Below the pieces are notes generated by a model. It worked only from the letters and a program-made list of their open reading frames with translations. It was not told the origin of the DNA and ran no database searches. Below, piece by piece: positions 29,115 to 39,092 of a stretch of 64,000 nucleotides of DNA. This stretch comes from Dyella japonica A8 (GTDB lineage: Bacteria > Pseudomonadota > Gammaproteobacteria > Xanthomonadales > Rhodanobacteraceae): NCBI RefSeq assembly GCF_000725385.1, contig NZ_CP008884.1:1054001-1118000 (forward strand). Direction: 5' to 3'. The position numbers were made by a program, and so were the translations under genes. Positions within the stretch are counted from its first letter, which is position 1. The number at the start of each line of letters is the position of its first letter.

Positions 29115-29144
29115 TCGCAGTGCGCGAAAAAGCGATATATTCGC
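29115..29144. promoter_or_regulatory. Two palindromes, likely LysR-type regulator sites
   Basis: TCGC-AGTGC-GCGA (29115-29127) satisfies the T-N11-A rule, and GCGA-TATAT-TCGC (29132-29144) is its mirror form. Centres are 17 bp apart, within the 105-bp divergent gap between the small gene and the lysR gene. Position and shape fit autoregulation plus control of the small gene. Confidence 0.55.
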
Positions 29145-29169
29145 AAGCCAGCCTTGAGGGATATTCAAG

Positions 29170-30087
29170 ATGGCGCGCGTCTCGCTGGATCTCCTCCAAC
29201 AATTCGTGCAGGTGGCCCGGCTGGGCAACCTCTCGCGCGCCGCGGAGCAGGCCAACCTCACCGTCAGCGCGCTCAGCCATCAGGTGCGGCAGCTGGAGCA
29301 GCGCCTGGAGCGCAAGCTGTTCGAACGCGGTCCGCGTGGCGTGCAGCTCACCAATGAAGGCCGGCGCCTGCTGGAAGCGGTGGGGCACCACTTCGAAGGC
29401 ATCGATCGCGCCATGGCTGGATTCCGCTGCCGGCGCGACGACGTGCTCACGCTCAGCGCCATTCCCGGCGTGATGTCGAGCTGGCTGGTGCCGCGCCTCG
29501 CGCGACTGGTGGCGGCGCACCCGGAGCTCCAGCTCAACCTGCAGTCCAGCGTGGAGCTGGTCAATTTCGAGCGGGACCCGGTGGACGCGGCCGTGCGCTA
29601 CGGCCGCGGCCCATGGCCGGGCCTGATCACCGAACGCCTGTTCGGCGAATGGATCGCGCCGGTGGCCTCACCCGCGTTGCTGGAACGCATGAGCGATACC
29701 GATCCCAACGACCTCGGCCAATGGCCCTTGCTGGGTGACCCGGGCGACCGCTGGCGTGACTGGTTCGCGCAGACCCGCGGCGAACCGCCGCCGCGCTACG
29801 TGGCGCATTTCGACAACACCGACGCGCTGCAGCGTGGCGCGCTGGAGGGCATGGGTGTCGCGCTGGGGCGCATGGTGATGGCGCGCCCGCTGATCGAGGC
29901 CGGCTTGCTCACGGTGTTGGGTGACCGCTACCAGCAGATTCCGGAGGCGTACTTCCTCGTCTATCCCGAGCACGCGAAGGATCACGCCGGCCTGCGCACG
30001 TTCCGCGAGTGGCTGCTGTGCGAGGCCGGCAAATACGCCGAGGCCATGTCGTATGCCACCGGCAACAATGGCAACGTCATCGCCTAG
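29170..30087 (+). CDS. LysR-family transcriptional regulator (GcvA-like)
   Basis: 305 residues. N-terminal winged helix-turn-helix (residues 5-65) with the LysR signature FVQVARLGNLSRAAEQANLTVSALSHQVRQLEQRL and FERGPRGVQLTNEGRRLL. The effector-binding domain begins near residue 95; PVDAAVRYGRGPWPGL is typical of the GcvA/AmpR-like branch that contains 'DxAIRyG.G'. It binds DNA as a tetramer and usually autoregulates. Its divergent partner is the small gene at 28873. Ligand unknown. Confidence 0.92.
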   Translation: MARVSLDLLQQFVQVARLGNLSRAAEQANLTVSALSHQVRQLEQRLERKLFERGPRGVQLTNEGRRLLEAVGHHFEGIDRAMAGFRCRRDDVLTLSAIPGVMSSWLVPRLARLVAAHPELQLNLQSSVELVNFERDPVDAAVRYGRGPWPGLITERLFGEWIAPVASPALLERMSDTDPNDLGQWPLLGDPGDRWRDWFAQTRGEPPPRYVAHFDNTDALQRGALEGMGVALGRMVMARPLIEAGLLTVLGDRYQQIPEAYFLVYPEHAKDHAGLRTFREWLLCEAGKYAEAMSYATGNNGNVIA

Positions 30088-30300
30088 TCGCGTCGCAGGA
30101 GTTCTCCCTGGGGGTTCCCACAACGAAGCGCTGTTCCACCGGCACGGAGCTGGCGAAAGACCACCTCCAGCTTTCCATGCTCCACTAGGCCATTCGGAGA
30201 GTACCCATCGCGCCTATCCACCGTTTGTATACATGGTGGCCGGCAAGCTGCTCCCGTTATGCTGTGCCTGTTTTCCCGCCGTTTTTGCTAGGGGTTTTCG

Positions 30301-31188
30301 ATGAATAGCCGTGTGTTCCTGGGGCTGGCAGCCGTGCTGCTGGCGGCCTGCAGTGGCAACTCCGCGCCGGCCGCCGCGCAAGTACAGGACCAGCCGGCCG
30401 CCCTCGTGCCGCCTACCAGCGCCAGCGATTTCACCGCGACGCAGCTCGACCAGGACATCGCCGGCGACTGGCGTTCGCAGGAACACAAGGCGCGCGACGT
30501 GTATCGCCATCCCAAGGCGACGTTGCAATTCTTTGGCATCCGTCCCGACCTCACCGTGGTCGAGATCACGCCCGGTGGCGGCTGGTACACCGAGATCCTC
30601 GCGCCGCTGCTGCGCGACAACGGCCACTACATCGCGGCCACGGCCAAGCCCGCCGTCGATGGCGAGGCGAGCCGCGACCTCAGCGGGCTGAAGGCGAAGT
30701 TCGCCGCCGATCCCGCGCATTACGGCAAGGCGCAGCTGGTGGAGTTCGATCCGAAGGCGCCTTCCTTCGGCGCGCCCGGCTCGGCTGACATGGTGCTGAC
30801 CTTCCGTAATGTCCACAACTGGGTGGATGCCGACACCGCGCCCGCCATGTTCAAGGCGTTCTACACCGTGCTCCGGCCGGGTGGCGTGCTGGGTGTGGAA
30901 GATCATCGCGCGGCCGACAACGCCAGCCTGGCCACCGTGAAGGACAGTGGCTACCTGCCCACGAACGTGGTGGTCAAGCTCGCCACTGACGCCGGTTTCC
31001 AGTTGCAGGAATCGAGCGAGATCAACGCGAACCCGAAGGACACCAAGGATTATCCCAAGGGTGTGTGGACCTTGCCGCCGACGCTCACCTTGGGCGACCA
31101 GGATCGCGCCAAGTACCTCGCCATCGGCGAATCGGACCGCATGACCCTGCGCTTCGTGAAACCCGACGCGTCCGCGTCGCATCATTAA
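30301..31188 (+). CDS. Lipoprotein-like exported SAM-dependent methyltransferase (COG4798-like)
   Basis: 295 residues. The N-terminus [20 protein letters not shown] is a lipoprotein signal with lipobox LLAAC, so the mature protein should be lipidated at Cys17. The remainder is a class I methyltransferase fold: motif [18 protein letters not shown], motif II/III region ATAKPAVDG, then [15 protein letters not shown], and [14 protein letters not shown] (motif IV-V). This matches the predicted methyltransferases of COG4798, many of which carry signal peptides. SAM is not known to be available in the periplasm, so the role is puzzling. Monocistronic, starting directly after a T-rich stretch. Confidence 0.83.
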   Translation: MNSRVFLGLAAVLLAACSGNSAPAAAQVQDQPAALVPPTSASDFTATQLDQDIAGDWRSQEHKARDVYRHPKATLQFFGIRPDLTVVEITPGGGWYTEILAPLLRDNGHYIAATAKPAVDGEASRDLSGLKAKFAADPAHYGKAQLVEFDPKAPSFGAPGSADMVLTFRNVHNWVDADTAPAMFKAFYTVLRPGGVLGVEDHRAADNASLATVKDSGYLPTNVVVKLATDAGFQLQESSEINANPKDTKDYPKGVWTLPPTLTLGDQDRAKYLAIGESDRMTLRFVKPDASASHH

Positions 31189-31195
31189 AAAAACA

Positions 31196-31215
31196 GCGGC
31201 ACGGATCCGTGCCGC
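31196..31215 (-). terminator. Perfect 20-bp palindrome with minus-strand U tract
   Basis: GCGGCACGGATCCGTGCCGC is preceded on the plus strand by seven A residues, so as minus-strand RNA it is a hairpin followed by TGTTTTTTT. It would stop antisense transcription entering the methyltransferase gene; it is a poor terminator for the plus-strand genes on either side. Confidence 0.6.
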
Positions 31216-31226
31216 CTATCCGCTGC

Positions 31227-31760
31227 ATGCTTATCGCGCTCAATAAACCCTATGGCGTCCTTTGCCAGTTCAGCGATGCGGACGGTCGTCCCACGCTGGC
31301 GTCTTATGTCAAGCAAAAAGACGTCTATCCAGCCGGGCGCCTGGATCACGACAGCGAAGGCCTGCTACTGCTGACCGATGACGGTCGCCTTGCGCACAAG
31401 CTCACCGATCCACGGCACAAGGAAGCCAAGACCTACCTGGTGCAGGTCGACGGCCAGATCACGGATGAAGCCATGGCAGCGCTTCGTCGCGGTGTCGTAC
31501 TCAACGACGGTCCCACGCTGCCCGCTCATGCAGAGCATGCGGTGGAACCCGAGTGGTTGTGGCCACGCGATCCCCCCGTGCGCTTTCGCAAGCTCATTCC
31601 CACCAGTTGGTTGCGTATCACCCTGCGCGAGGGTCGCAACCGACAGGTGCGTCGCATGACGGCATCGGTGGGTTTCCCCACGCTGCGGCTCATTCGCGAA
31701 CGCATCGGACCGTATGCGCTGGACGGACTCGAGCCGGGACGCGTGCGCGTTGTGGGCTGA
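31227..31760 (+). CDS. rluE: 23S rRNA pseudouridine(2457) synthase
   Basis: 177 residues from ATG 31227. The RsuA/RluB/E/F family catalytic motif is [17 protein letters not shown] (catalytic Asp in RLD). [16 protein letters not shown] precedes it, and [22 protein letters not shown] is the C-terminal family motif. There is no N-terminal S4 domain, which fits RluE rather than RluB or RsuA. It modifies U2457 of 23S rRNA in E. coli. No operon partner is evident. Confidence 0.93.
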   Translation: MLIALNKPYGVLCQFSDADGRPTLASYVKQKDVYPAGRLDHDSEGLLLLTDDGRLAHKLTDPRHKEAKTYLVQVDGQITDEAMAALRRGVVLNDGPTLPAHAEHAVEPEWLWPRDPPVRFRKLIPTSWLRITLREGRNRQVRRMTASVGFPTLRLIRERIGPYALDGLEPGRVRVVG

Positions 31761-32096
31761 GGTCGATAGACGCAACTACCGTAGTTCTACGGTATCGGCT
31801 GGACACGCAACGCAACGAGACGTCGATGCTTTGACGTCGCGATCACCGTTAGGTCATTTCAATAAGTCGCTGCTCGTGGTGTCGCTGCGAACTGCGACGC
31901 ATGGCATGGTCCCTTGAAAGCAGCTGCGGGAATAAGAGGCTTCGACTGATACCTGCCAGCCATAAATGAGAGGAATCCATCGATTCCATGGCTTCGTTGT
32001 GCAGCCGCGCTTCGCTAAAGTTTTTTACGTCCGGACGCAGGGTTGCTTGCGACTCTGCGCATGTGGTCGCCAGTCATCGAAATCAAAGGAGTGGTT
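31761..32096. other. Intergenic region before the OmpA-type lipoprotein
   Basis: 336 bp, less G+C-rich than its surroundings. TACCGTAG-TT-CTACGGTA at 31777-31794 is a perfect 8+8 inverted repeat. An A/T-rich stretch near 32010-32025 (AAAGTTTTTTACG) lies close to the gene and may belong to its promoter. No gene seen. Confidence 0.5.
31777..31794. promoter_or_regulatory. Inverted repeat TACCGTAG-TT-CTACGGTA
   Basis: A perfect 8-bp inverted repeat with a 2-bp centre, 17 bp past the rluE stop and 300 bp before the OmpA-type gene. It lacks a U tract, so it is more likely a protein site (dimeric regulator) than a terminator. The cognate protein is unknown. Confidence 0.4.
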
Positions 32097-32669
32097 ATGT
32101 ACGTATTGCGTATGGCCGTGCTGGCCTGTGCTGTCGCCGTCGCCGCGGGTTGCGTCTCCGAGAGCACCTACAAGAAGGAAGAGGCGCAGGCGAATCAATA
32201 CAAGGCGGAGGATGGCCAGCTGACGGCGTTGAACCAGCAGCTCTCCTCCAAGCTCAGCAAGGACGAGGCGACCATCCAGCAGCTCAACGGCGAGCTGAAG
32301 GTCACCGTCGTCAATCAGGTGCTGTTTGCCGAAGGTGGCTACGCGCTCAACGGCACGGGTGAGAAAACACTCGACAAGATCGCGCCCACGCTGGCCACCT
32401 TGAGCAAACAGCGCGTTGCCGTGGAGGCGTTTACCGACAACGTGCCGATCGGCGAGGCATTGAAGGCGCGTTTCCCCAGCAATGTGGAACTCTCCTCCGC
32501 CCGCGCGGACGAGGTGGTTCGCTACCTGGGCAAGAAGGGCGTGCCGGATCGCCTGATGTCGGCGCAGGGCTTCGGTGAGCGCCACCCGGTGGCGAGCAAC
32601 GATACAGCGGAAGGGCGTGCGCAGAACCGCCGCGTGGAGATTGTCATCACCAACGCACCCTTGCAGTAA
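32097..32669 (+). CDS. OmpA-family outer-membrane lipoprotein
   Basis: 190 residues. ATG 32097 follows AAAGGAG; the upstream in-frame start is not supported. Lipobox VAAGC gives a lipidated Cys near residue 18. A short coiled-coil-like segment (about 25-65, STYKKEEAQANQYKAEDGQ... LNQQLSSKLSKDEATIQQLN) follows. Residues 70-190 are the OmpA C-terminal peptidoglycan-binding domain: VLFAEGGYALNGTGEKTL, VEAFTDNVPIG, NVELSSARADEVVRYL and EGRAQNRRVEIVI, with the Asp and Arg that bind diaminopimelate. It tethers the outer membrane to peptidoglycan. A bidirectional terminator follows. Confidence 0.92.
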   Translation: MYVLRMAVLACAVAVAAGCVSESTYKKEEAQANQYKAEDGQLTALNQQLSSKLSKDEATIQQLNGELKVTVVNQVLFAEGGYALNGTGEKTLDKIAPTLATLSKQRVAVEAFTDNVPIGEALKARFPSNVELSSARADEVVRYLGKKGVPDRLMSAQGFGERHPVASNDTAEGRAQNRRVEIVITNAPLQ

Positions 32670-32689
32670 GCAGGCTTCTTCGCCGGAAC

Positions 32690-32719
32690 GCAAAAGCCCC
32701 GCCATGGCGGGGCTTTTGC
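32690..32719. terminator. Bidirectional terminator between OmpA-type gene and tatD
   Basis: GCAAAAGCCCCGCC-AT-GGCGGGGCTTTTGC, 14-bp arms whose outer ends are A-rich on the left and T-rich on the right, so it can end transcripts from both convergent genes. The tatD stop codon lies 3 bp beyond it. Confidence 0.9.
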
Positions 32720-32721
32720 GT

Positions 32722-33516
32722 TCAGATGCCTGGCAATCCGAAGAACGCCCGCGCCGTCGCGGTGGTGTGTGTCGCCGTCTCCTGCCAGGACTCGCCACGG
32801 TCGCGCGCGATTTCCTCACAGATGTGCCGCAGATACATCGGCTCATTGCGCCGGTGCGAAGGCGGCGGCTTCACCGTGCGTGGCAGCAGATAAGGCGCGT
32901 CCGTCTCGATCATCAGGCGATGGGCGGGAATGTCCTTGACCAGCTCGCGCAGGTGCGTGCCGCGGCGCTCATCGCAGATCCAGCCGGTGATGCCGATATG
33001 ACAATCGAGGTCCAGGTAGTCGCGCATGGCCTCGCCGGTGTCGGTGAAGCAATGCACGACCGCGCCCGGGATCTTGTCGCGATAGCGACGCAGCAGCGCA
33101 ACGAAATCGTGGTGCGCATCGCGCTGGTGCAGGAACAAGGGCTTCTGCGTATCCACGGCGATCTGCAATTGCCGCTCGAACACGGCCAGCTGCACGTCGC
33201 GCGGCGAATAGTTGCGGTTGTAGTCCAGGCCGGTTTCGCCTACCGCCCGCACCTCGGGATGCGTCGCCAGCTCGCGCAGCCATGCGTCGGTGGCGTCGTC
33301 GTAGTCGATGGCATGGTGTGGATGCACGCCTGCCGTCGCAAAGAGCAGGCCGGGGTGCGCCTGGGCGAGTGCCAGCGCATGCGTGCTTCCGTCACGCGAT
33401 GCGCCGGTCACCATGAGCTGGGCGACCCCATGGTCCTTCGCACGCTGCAGCACAGCATCGAAATCGTGCCGGAACGACTCGTGGGTGAGGTTGGCGCCGA
33501 TGTCGACGAGTTGCAT
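32722..33516 (-). CDS. tatD: TatD-family metal-dependent DNase
   Basis: 264 residues from ATG 33516 (MQLVDIGANLTHESF). Amidohydrolase-type TIM barrel with TatD metal ligands: DIGANLTH at the start, AGVHPHHAIDYD, the bridging Glu in VGETGLDYNRNYSP, PLFLHQRDAHHDF, VVHCFTDTGE, and the late Asp in MIETDAPYLLPRT. TatD enzymes are 3'-5' exonucleases/endonucleases in DNA repair; the gene is not part of a tat operon here. The frame extends upstream, but only this ATG matches the family N-terminus. Divergent from the secretion cluster. Confidence 0.94.
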   Translation of the reverse strand: MQLVDIGANLTHESFRHDFDAVLQRAKDHGVAQLMVTGASRDGSTHALALAQAHPGLLFATAGVHPHHAIDYDDATDAWLRELATHPEVRAVGETGLDYNRNYSPRDVQLAVFERQLQIAVDTQKPLFLHQRDAHHDFVALLRRYRDKIPGAVVHCFTDTGEAMRDYLDLDCHIGITGWICDERRGTHLRELVKDIPAHRLMIETDAPYLLPRTVKPPPSHRRNEPMYLRHICEEIARDRGESWQETATHTTATARAFFGLPGI

Positions 33517-33833
33517 GGTGGGCTGGCCCAAAGGGCTGATTCTCTCAGGGATAGGGGATCGAGGGAACGTGTTCCGGGTGTGGGGGCGCAAGATATCGCG
33601 GCCGAGTGACGGGCCGGCCCGCCACCCTCTGTGGCCCTGGACGTAAGGCGGGAGCCATAAGCCATCGTTACGCTCGGGCAGCGGAACGTTGGCGTCACGG
33701 CGGGGTCCGAACCTGTGAGCAAAGGTGAGAAACCTGTGCTCGCGTGCCACTGGGCGGGTGTGTTAACAATGCGCTTTCGGTGCCGTTGGGGGCGACGCCG
33801 AAGGTGTCGGACCATCTGGAAACGGGGTGAAGC
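33517..33833. other. Promoter region between tatD and the type II secretion cluster
   Basis: 317 bp between divergent genes. Two related boxes CCTGTGAGCAAAGG and CCTGTGCTCGC (33714-33750) are spaced about 23 bp apart upstream of gspE and may be regulator half-sites. Otherwise no recognisable operator and no ORF with family features. Confidence 0.4.
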
Positions 33834-35567
<1,734 letters not shown>

Positions 35568-35623
35568 TGGTGTCTTTGAAGCCACGGGCGAGACGTTGAT
35601 GCTTGCAAGAGCCCCCGTGCTTC

Positions 35624-35730
35624 CTCACCGTCATCCCTGCGAAGGCAGGGATCCAGCGTCTCTGCGTTCGGTGGTGACGCGCATGCACAAGCAAAAGTCA
35701 CTGGATCCCTGCCTCCGCAGGGATGACGAG
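35624..35730. repeat. Inverted pair of dRS3-like repeats inside the T2SS cluster
   Basis: Left unit CCGTCATCCCTGCGAAGGCAGGGATCC..., right unit ...GGATCCCTGCCTCCGCAGGGATGACGAG inverted. It lies between gspE and gspF. The stem bases are changed to CCCTGC/GCAGGG in both units, keeping the pairing. Confidence 0.88.
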
Positions 35731-35792
35731 CATGTGGCGTTGCCGCGAACGTGGTCGTCATGGGTCCACCGGCACGCGTTGCGAGCCGCACC

Positions 35793-37010
35793 ATGACCCA
35801 ATTCCGCTACCGCGCCGTCAGCGCTGCCGGCGAAGTGCTGCAGGGGCAGATGGAAGCCTCGAGCGTGGAGGAAGTAGTCGGCCGCCTGCAGGACCAGGGC
35901 CACACGCCGCTGGATGCCCGCGCTGCCGACAGCGAGGCCGGGGGCGGCGGCATCGCCGGCCTGTTCAAGCGCGGCCCGTTCACCGGCGACCAGCTCGCGC
36001 AGTTCACGCATCAGTTGGCGACCTTGCTGGGCGCCGGCCAGCCGCTGGATCGCGCGCTGGGCATCCTGATGGATCTGCCCGAAGGCGCGAGTGCGAAGCA
36101 GCTGATCGAGCGCGTGCGTGACCGCGTGCGCGGCGGCACGCCGTTGTCGCAGGCGCTGGATGACGAGCACGGCGTGTTTCCCAAGCTCTATATCAGCCTC
36201 GTGCGTGCGGGCGAAGCCGGCGGCTCGCTGGAAGATACCTTGCGCCGCCTGGCCGATTACCTCGAGCGCTCGCAACAACTGCGCGGCAGCATCATCAACG
36301 CGCTGATCTATCCCGCCTTCCTGATGGTTGGCGTGCTCGGCTCGCTGTTGCTGTTGCTGGCGTACGTGGTGCCGCAGTTCGTGCCGATCTTCGAAGACAT
36401 GCAGGTGCCGATTCCGCTGATCACGCAGATCGTGCTGGCGGTGGGCGGCACGCTGCAGACGTGGTGGTGGGCCATCGCCATCCTGCTGGTGCTCGGCGTG
36501 CTCATCGGCCGCGCGCGCCTGCGCGATCCGGCCACGCAGCTGGCGTGGCATGCCCGGCTGCTGACCATGCGCGTGGTGGGTCCGTTGATGCTGAAGGTGC
36601 AGACGGCACGCATCGCGCGCACGCTGGGCACCCTGCTCAAGAACGGCGTGCCGCTGCTCACCGCGCTCGGCATCGCGCGGCAGGTCACCGCCAACAAGGC
36701 CCTGGACGAAGCGCTGGCGCAGGCTTCGGAACAGGTGAAGGAGGGCGCGGGCCTGTCGTTCGCGCTCGCCCAGTCCCAGCGCTTTCCGCGCCTCGCCCTG
36801 CAGATGGTGCAGGTGGGCGAGGAAGCCGGCCAGCTCGACACCATGCTGCTCAAGGTGGCCGACACCTTTGAGCTGGAAAGCCGCCGCGCCATCGACCGCC
36901 TGCTGGCGGCGCTGGTGCCCGCGCTGACCATCGTGATGACGGTGCTGGTGGCGATCATCATGGCGGCGATCCTGCTGCCCATGCTCGATCTCACCAGCCA
37001 CATCCAGTAG
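35793..37010 (+). CDS. gspF: Type II secretion inner-membrane platform protein GspF
   Basis: 405 residues from ATG 35793 (MTQFRYRAVSAAGEVLQGQMEA). Two homologous GspF/PilC domains (about 70-190 and 270-395) with three membrane segments: INALIYPAFLMVGVLGSLLLLLAYVVP, WWWAIAILLVLGVLIG, and the last VPALTIVMTVLVAIIMAAILLPM. Family motifs FTHQLATLLGAGQPLDRAL and GTLLKNGVPLLTAL are clear. It is the platform on which pseudopilins are extracted and assembled and it contacts GspE and GspL. Confidence 0.96.
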   Translation: MTQFRYRAVSAAGEVLQGQMEASSVEEVVGRLQDQGHTPLDARAADSEAGGGGIAGLFKRGPFTGDQLAQFTHQLATLLGAGQPLDRALGILMDLPEGASAKQLIERVRDRVRGGTPLSQALDDEHGVFPKLYISLVRAGEAGGSLEDTLRRLADYLERSQQLRGSIINALIYPAFLMVGVLGSLLLLLAYVVPQFVPIFEDMQVPIPLITQIVLAVGGTLQTWWWAIAILLVLGVLIGRARLRDPATQLAWHARLLTMRVVGPLMLKVQTARIARTLGTLLKNGVPLLTALGIARQVTANKALDEALAQASEQVKEGAGLSFALAQSQRFPRLALQMVQVGEEAGQLDTMLLKVADTFELESRRAIDRLLAALVPALTIVMTVLVAIIMAAILLPMLDLTSHIQ

Positions 37011-37052
37011 TGCCCTTTTTGAGCCCCCTTTCGAACGACGATGAGGTACCCC

Positions 37053-37478
37053 ATGCGACAAAGGACTTTCGGCCGTCACCAGGCGGCGCGCGGCTTCACT
37101 TTGCTGGAAATGCTGGCGGTGATCGTGCTGATCGGCATCATCGGTGCGGTGGTGGTGACCCAGGTCGGCAAGAACGTCGACAAGGGCAAGTACGGCGCGG
37201 GCAAGGCGCAGCTGACCACGCTCAGCCAGAAGGTCGAGAACTACGCGCTGGACAACGGCTCGCCGCCGCAGCAGCTGCAAGACCTGGTGGTGAAGCCGGC
37301 CAATGCCCACAACTGGCAGGGCCCGTATGCGAAGGAGTCGGAACTGAAGGATCCCTGGGGTCACGACTTCGGCTACAAGGTGCCCGGTGACCACGGTGCC
37401 TTCGACCTGATCTTCTACGGCCAGGACGGCAAGCCCGGCGGCGACGGCTACAACGCCGACGTGGGCAACTGGCAGTGA
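37053..37478 (+). CDS. gspG: Type II secretion major pseudopilin GspG
   Basis: 141 residues. ATG 37053 is preferred over 37041 because GAGG lies 6 bases upstream of it. Prepilin cleavage motif RG/FTLLEMLAV with Glu+5, then a hydrophobic helix. The C-terminal calcium-binding loop of GspG is present (DPWGHDFGYKVPG, then FYGQDGKPGGDGYNADVGNW). It polymerises into the pseudopilus after processing and methylation by a prepilin peptidase (GspO/PilD), which is not in this window. Confidence 0.96.
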   Translation: MRQRTFGRHQAARGFTLLEMLAVIVLIGIIGAVVVTQVGKNVDKGKYGAGKAQLTTLSQKVENYALDNGSPPQQLQDLVVKPANAHNWQGPYAKESELKDPWGHDFGYKVPGDHGAFDLIFYGQDGKPGGDGYNADVGNWQ

Positions 37479-37555
37479 AAAACCGGGAATCGGGCATCGG
37501 GAGCAGGGCATCGGCAAAGTGCCGATGGCCCCGCTCTTCCGATTCTCGATTCCCC

Positions 37556-38017
37556 ATGCCGCATTTCCATAAAACCGCAGGTTTTACGCTGCTTGAAATG
37601 CTCGCGGTGATCCTGCTGATCGGCATCGCGGCGGCGGCGGTGGCCGTCTCTGTCACGCAGGGGCTTGCCAGCGCACGCGTGAGCGCGGCCAGCGGCGAGC
37701 TGGCCGCGGCGCTGCGCGGCGTCCGCACGCAGGCCATCGTGCATGGCAACGAGCACACGCTCGATGTCGATACGCGCGACAACACCTACCGCGCCGACAA
37801 CGGCCCGCCGGTGCGCTTGCCCAAGGGCATGCACATCGGCATCACCAGCGCGAAGGAAGATCAGGTCAACAGCCATACCGGGCGCATCCGCTTCTTTCCG
37901 GATGGCAGCTCCACCGGCGGGCACATCACGCTGCAGCGCGACCGTCGCCAGTGGCGCGTGAATGTGTCGTGGCTGACCGGTGCGGTCAGCGTGGTCGACG
38001 TGGGTGCGAAGTCATGA
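37556..38017 (+). CDS. gspH: Type II secretion minor pseudopilin GspH
   Basis: 153 residues from ATG 37556, which gives a 9-residue leader before the prepilin site (MPHFHKTAG/FTLLEMLAVIL). The frame is open back to a GTG overlapping the gspG stop (37475), but that would give a 36-residue leader, unusual for pseudopilins. A GspH/FimT-type domain follows (SGELAAALRGVRTQAIVHG, RIRFFPDGSSTGGHITL). Minor pseudopilins form the tip of the pseudopilus. It overlaps gspI by 4 bases. Confidence 0.92.
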   Translation: MPHFHKTAGFTLLEMLAVILLIGIAAAAVAVSVTQGLASARVSAASGELAAALRGVRTQAIVHGNEHTLDVDTRDNTYRADNGPPVRLPKGMHIGITSAKEDQVNSHTGRIRFFPDGSSTGGHITLQRDRRQWRVNVSWLTGAVSVVDVGAKS

Positions 38018-38412
38018 CGCGGCGCATGCGGGGCTTCAGCCTGCTCGAAGTGGTCGCCGCCACGCTGCTGCTCGCCATCGCCTTTGCCGCCCTGCTGAAA
38101 GTGGCCGGCGGTTCCATCGAACTGACGCGCAACGCGGATGGCCACAGCCAGGCAGCACTGTGGGCCCGCTCACTGCTGGACACGGTGGACATCACCACGC
38201 CCCTGCAGCCCGGGACCACACAGGGGCGCTTCGACGCCAACTACCGCTGGCGGCTGGTGGTAAGTCCCTGGGGGCCCGCGCCGGCCGGGCAGAACAACCT
38301 GCCCATGCGCGTGATGAAGCTGGACCTGGACGTCATCTGGGGGCCGCGCCTGCGCGAGCGCTCGGCGCACTTCAGCACCTTGCGCGTATTGGGTCCGGTG
38401 AAAACATCATGA
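38014..38412 (+). CDS. gspI: Type II secretion minor pseudopilin GspI
   Basis: 132 residues. ATG 38014 overlaps the gspH stop (ATGA). Prepilin motif MRG/FSLLEVVAATLLLAIAFAALL. The small C-terminal domain contains NYRWRLVVSPWGP and MRVMKLDLDVIWG, fitting GspI. It forms the tip complex with GspJ and GspK. It overlaps gspJ by 4 bases, so translation is coupled. Confidence 0.93.
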   Translation: MTRRMRGFSLLEVVAATLLLAIAFAALLKVAGGSIELTRNADGHSQAALWARSLLDTVDITTPLQPGTTQGRFDANYRWRLVVSPWGPAPAGQNNLPMRVMKLDLDVIWGPRLRERSAHFSTLRVLGPVKTS

Positions 38413-39092
38413 AGCCGGTGGCTTTCCGTCGCGCGCAAGGTTTCACCCTGCTCGAAGTGCTGGGCGCGCTGGCGCTGTTTTCCCTGTTGCTGCTGGGCGT
38501 CTATTCCGGCGTGCGCACGGCCACGCATACGGTGCGCTCGGGCGAGGCATCGATCGAGCGCGTGGATCAGGTCCGTTCGGCCCAGCAGTTCCTGCGACGT
38601 GAGCTGGCGCAGGCGCGCGCGGTGGCACTGGCCCATACGGACAAGGGCGATCCGATCTTCTTCAAGGGCGACGCGCATGAGCTGCGCTTTGTCGCGCCGT
38701 TGCCCGGTTACCTCGGCAAGCTGGGGCCGCAATTGCAGCAGCTGAAGCTGGTGCCCAATGGCGACGGCACGTCGCGGCTGGAGGCGAGCTTTGCGCTGAT
38801 GCCACCCGATGGCGCGGCGCCAAAGTCGCTGGGCGATCCGGAGGTGCTGGTCGATCGCGTGCGCGATGGCCGCTTCAGCTATCGCTCGCCCGACACCGCC
38901 GACCGTGCGGGCGAGTGGCGTGGGGAATGGAGTGATACACGCGCCATGCCGCGTATCGTGCGCGTCGCCCTTCAGCTGGATGGCACCACGACATGGCCGC
39001 AGCTCGATGCCCCCCTGCGCGTCGACGTGGCGGCGGTGCAGGGACAGGCGGCGGACCTGCTGCAGGGCCTGCAGCGGAGGCCCGTCCAATGA
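38409..39092 (+). CDS. gspJ: Type II secretion minor pseudopilin GspJ
   Basis: 227 residues. ATG 38409 overlaps the gspI stop. Prepilin motif QG/FTLLEVLGALALFSLLLLG; body with RSAQQFLRRELAQARAVA and HELRFVAPLPGYLG, as in GspJ/XpsJ. Part of the tip heterotrimer I-J-K. It overlaps gspK by 4 bases. Confidence 0.93.
   Translation: MKPVAFRRAQGFTLLEVLGALALFSLLLLGVYSGVRTATHTVRSGEASIERVDQVRSAQQFLRRELAQARAVALAHTDKGDPIFFKGDAHELRFVAPLPGYLGKLGPQLQQLKLVPNGDGTSRLEASFALMPPDGAAPKSLGDPEVLVDRVRDGRFSYRSPDTADRAGEWRGEWSDTRAMPRIVRVALQLDGTTTWPQLDAPLRVDVAAVQGQAADLLQGLQRRPVQ

Noticed and set aside
37475..37555. GTG at 37475 as the gspH start
   Set aside because: It overlaps the gspG stop nicely but would give a 36-residue leader; ATG 37556 gives the short leader normal for pseudopilins. 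The choice remains open experimentally.
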